The notes under the pieces are model-generated. The model had not been told where the DNA came from. It saw nothing but the letters and a program-made list of their open reading frames with translations, and did no database searches. Below are positions 6,123 through 7,646 of a stretch of DNA of 7,646 nt, in pieces (within the stretch, counting starts at the first letter, position 1; every line of letters begins with the position of its first letter). The stretch spans positions 1 to 7,646 of the forward strand of contig NZ_CAJPMA010000082.1 of assembly GCF_905371695.1 (NCBI RefSeq). Direction: 5' to 3'. A program made the position numbers and the translations under genes. The stretch comes from an uncultured Campylobacter sp. GTDB taxonomy: Bacteria > Campylobacterota > Campylobacteria > Campylobacterales > Campylobacteraceae.

Positions 6123-7646
6123 TTAATTTAATCCCGCGTTTTCGTCGACCCATTTTAGATATTCTATAATATCTTTTATCTCTTGGTCGCTCATATGCTG
6201 ATTAGGCATTCTAAGATTAAAGTAGTTAATCATAGACTTAATATACTCGTCCTCGTAAAATTTAGACGGATCTTTGATGAAATCGGCCACCCATTTCTCG
6301 CCGTTTTCGTGACGTAAAAGAACGCCCGTTAGATCAGGACCGGAGCTTACTTGACCGATTACGTGACAACCGTTGCAACCGCCTTTTAGATAGGCTTTTT
6401 CGCCGTTAGCCGCGGCAGGACTCATCGGAGTAGCCAGCTCTTTTGCGAGGTTGTTTTTAGCTCTTAGTCCGACGTCGGCGGTTTTTACCAGGTATTGCCA
6501 TACTTGATATTCCCAAAGTATCGCGCCGTTTACGTCGCCTTTTTTGTAAGCTTCGTCGGCTTTGGCTTTGGTCTCTTTAATCTTGCCGTATTGATCCAGC
6601 GCGTCGTCTACCAGCTCTTTAACCTTCGGGTATTTCTCGTAGTGTTTTTCTTTTAAGAAAGCCACTACGCTTTGAATTACCTCATCGGTAGCTTTATTTG
6701 TAGCTAGTACCTTGTCGTATTCGGCTTTTAGCGCTTCGGGGCTTAGAGTTTTTAGCTTGCTAGCCTTGGCGTTTTCGTATTTTTTATTCGGATCTTTTAC
6801 GTATAGATAGCCCATCATTTCAAGGTGCAGCGCGGAGCAAAACTCGGTGCAGTAGTAAGGGAATACGCCCTCCATATCGGCTTTAAAATTTACGCTTACG
6901 GTTTTACCCGGTTCTACCGATGCGTGGACGTTGTAAAGATCGACCGCAAAGCCGTGCGTTTCGTCTTGGGCGCGCTCTAAATTCGTTAGATAAATCGTAA
7001 CGTTATCGTCTTTATTTACCTCGATATGCTCCGGATTTATGTGGCTTCTAATCATCGTAGCGTAGACTTTGACGTTCTTTCCGTCGCGCTCTATTCGCTC
7101 TTGGCCGGCAAGCGTCGCAGACTCGTGCTGTTTGCCCGTGCGGCTATTAGTTCCCATATTATAAGTAGCCGCCGGATGAAGTTTGCTGGCGGCGATAGAA
7201 ACTACGTCGTGCGGCTCTCCTAGCGGAATAGGTAGGTCGTAAAGCATCTCCATCTTAGCGCCCGTAATATCTATTAGCTGGTGGTTTTGCGGATGCAAAG
7301 GACCTACGGGATTAAAGCGGTCGATCGAGAGCTTATCTAGCGCGATAGCGTATTTACCGACCGGTTTAGCCGATTTGCCTTCCATAGTGTCTAGGTGTCC
7401 GATGTTGTAATTGACGTTAATCTTGTCAAGAACCTTTAAATTTTTATAGTCCCACTTTACGATCTGGCTATCTACGTAAAGCGAGGTGTATAAAATTCCG
7501 TCTTTTGAATCAAACGAAGTATGCAAAGGTCCAAGACCGAGCTCCACTTGTCCGTGAAGGGATTTTTTCATATCCAAAATCGGAATGCCGTAAGGATCGG
7601 TGCCCGCAAATTCTTTTTTATCGATTTGTTCCTTAATCTTTCTAAA
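6123..7646 (-). CDS. nosZ: NosZ, clade II nitrous oxide reductase with C-terminal cytochrome c domain (5' part outside window)
   Basis: The frame is open to the right edge, so the 507 visible residues are the C-terminal part of the enzyme that reduces N2O to N2 in the periplasm. The gene does not start at the TTG at 7577: upstream codons read on in frame to the edge (IDKKEFAGTDPYGIPILD). Counting visible residues, CuZ-ligand regions appear as GPLH (His42) and EPHD (His146), with KLH (His157) a possible third. The cupredoxin CuA domain follows: THGF (His231) and CTEFCSALHLEM with C266, C270, H274 and M277, an intact CuA set. A helical linker (about 300-390) leads to a cytochrome c domain with CNGCH (424-428) and a likely distal Met480 in RMPNQ. 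This fusion marks the Campylobacterota clade II form, which would use a Sec signal (not visible here). The N-terminal propeller part with the remaining CuZ histidines is missing from the window. Confidence 0.97.
   Translation of the reverse strand, partial: FRKIKEQIDKKEFAGTDPYGIPILDMKKSLHGQVELGLGPLHTSFDSKDGILYTSLYVDSQIVKWDYKNLKVLDKINVNYNIGHLDTMEGKSAKPVGKYAIALDKLSIDRFNPVGPLHPQNHQLIDITGAKMEMLYDLPIPLGEPHDVVSIAASKLHPAATYNMGTNSRTGKQHESATLAGQERIERDGKNVKVYATMIRSHINPEHIEVNKDDNVTIYLTNLERAQDETHGFAVDLYNVHASVEPGKTVSVNFKADMEGVFPYYCTEFCSALHLEMMGYLYVKDPNKKYENAKASKLKTLSPEALKAEYDKVLATNKATDEVIQSVVAFLKEKHYEKYPKVKELVDDALDQYGKIKETKAKADEAYKKGDVNGAILWEYQVWQYLVKTADVGLRAKNNLAKELATPMSPAAANGEKAYLKGGCNGCHVIGQVSSGPDLTGVLLRHENGEKWVADFIKDPSKFYEDEYIKSMINYFNLRMPNQHMSDQEIKDIIEYLKWVDENAGLN

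Noticed and set aside
6123..7577. nosZ read as a complete gene starting at TTG (7577)
   Set aside because: The frame continues upstream for 23 more codons to the edge with sensible NosZ-like sequence, there is no ribosome site, and the N-terminal part of the enzyme is missing. It is an edge-truncated gene.
1..7646. CRISPR arrays, tRNA or rRNA genes, toxin-antitoxin or defence genes
   Set aside because: I looked for direct repeats, cloverleaf-like segments and unrelated small genes and found none. Almost all bases are within the nos genes.

Overview
The window is a stretch of a clade II (atypical, c-type) nitrous oxide reductase (nos) operon. It most likely comes from a Campylobacterota bacterium, probably a Campylobacter of the moderate-GC group such as the curvus, concisus, rectus or showae relatives. 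The basis is the gene order, which matches from memory that of Wolinella succinogenes and Campylobacter (nosZ-B-D-G-C1-C2-H-F-Y), a NosZ carrying a C-terminal cytochrome c domain, and the mixed AT-rich/GCGC-rich base use. The genus is an inference; no rRNA or other marker is present.

Every gene is on the minus strand, so the operon reads from right to left. From the right edge: nosZ (5' end outside the window; 507 C-terminal residues visible), a 96-base spacer with strong secondary structure, nosB (polytopic membrane protein), nosD (periplasmic beta-helix maturation factor), nosG (4x[4Fe-4S] ferredoxin with a Tat-like N-terminus), nosC1 and nosC2 (two related monoheme c cytochromes), nosH (membrane polyferredoxin), nosF (ABC ATPase) and nosY (ABC permease, cut by the left edge). 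Genes from nosB onward overlap by 1-4 bases or are 9-10 bases apart, which indicates one translationally coupled unit. No stretch longer than 96 bases lacks a gene. There is no promoter in the window; the operon promoter should lie beyond the right edge, upstream of nosZ.

The parts fit one respiratory process, N2O reduction to N2 in the periplasm. NosH and NosG, relatives of NapH and NapG, probably take electrons from menaquinol. NosC1 and NosC2 probably pass them to the cytochrome c domain of NosZ, and then to CuA and CuZ. NosD, NosF and NosY form the maturation complex for the CuZ site. NosB is typical of clade II clusters and has no settled function. NosR is absent from the visible region, as expected for this type; nosL would be expected beyond the left edge.

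This is a known system, not a new one. The least explained feature is the nosZ-nosB spacer. It holds a GAAA-loop hairpin just after the nosZ stop, and overlapping it a 23-bp near-perfect inverted repeat that would bury the nosB ribosome binding site. This looks like a device that sets the ratio of the abundant reductase to its assembly and electron-transfer proteins.
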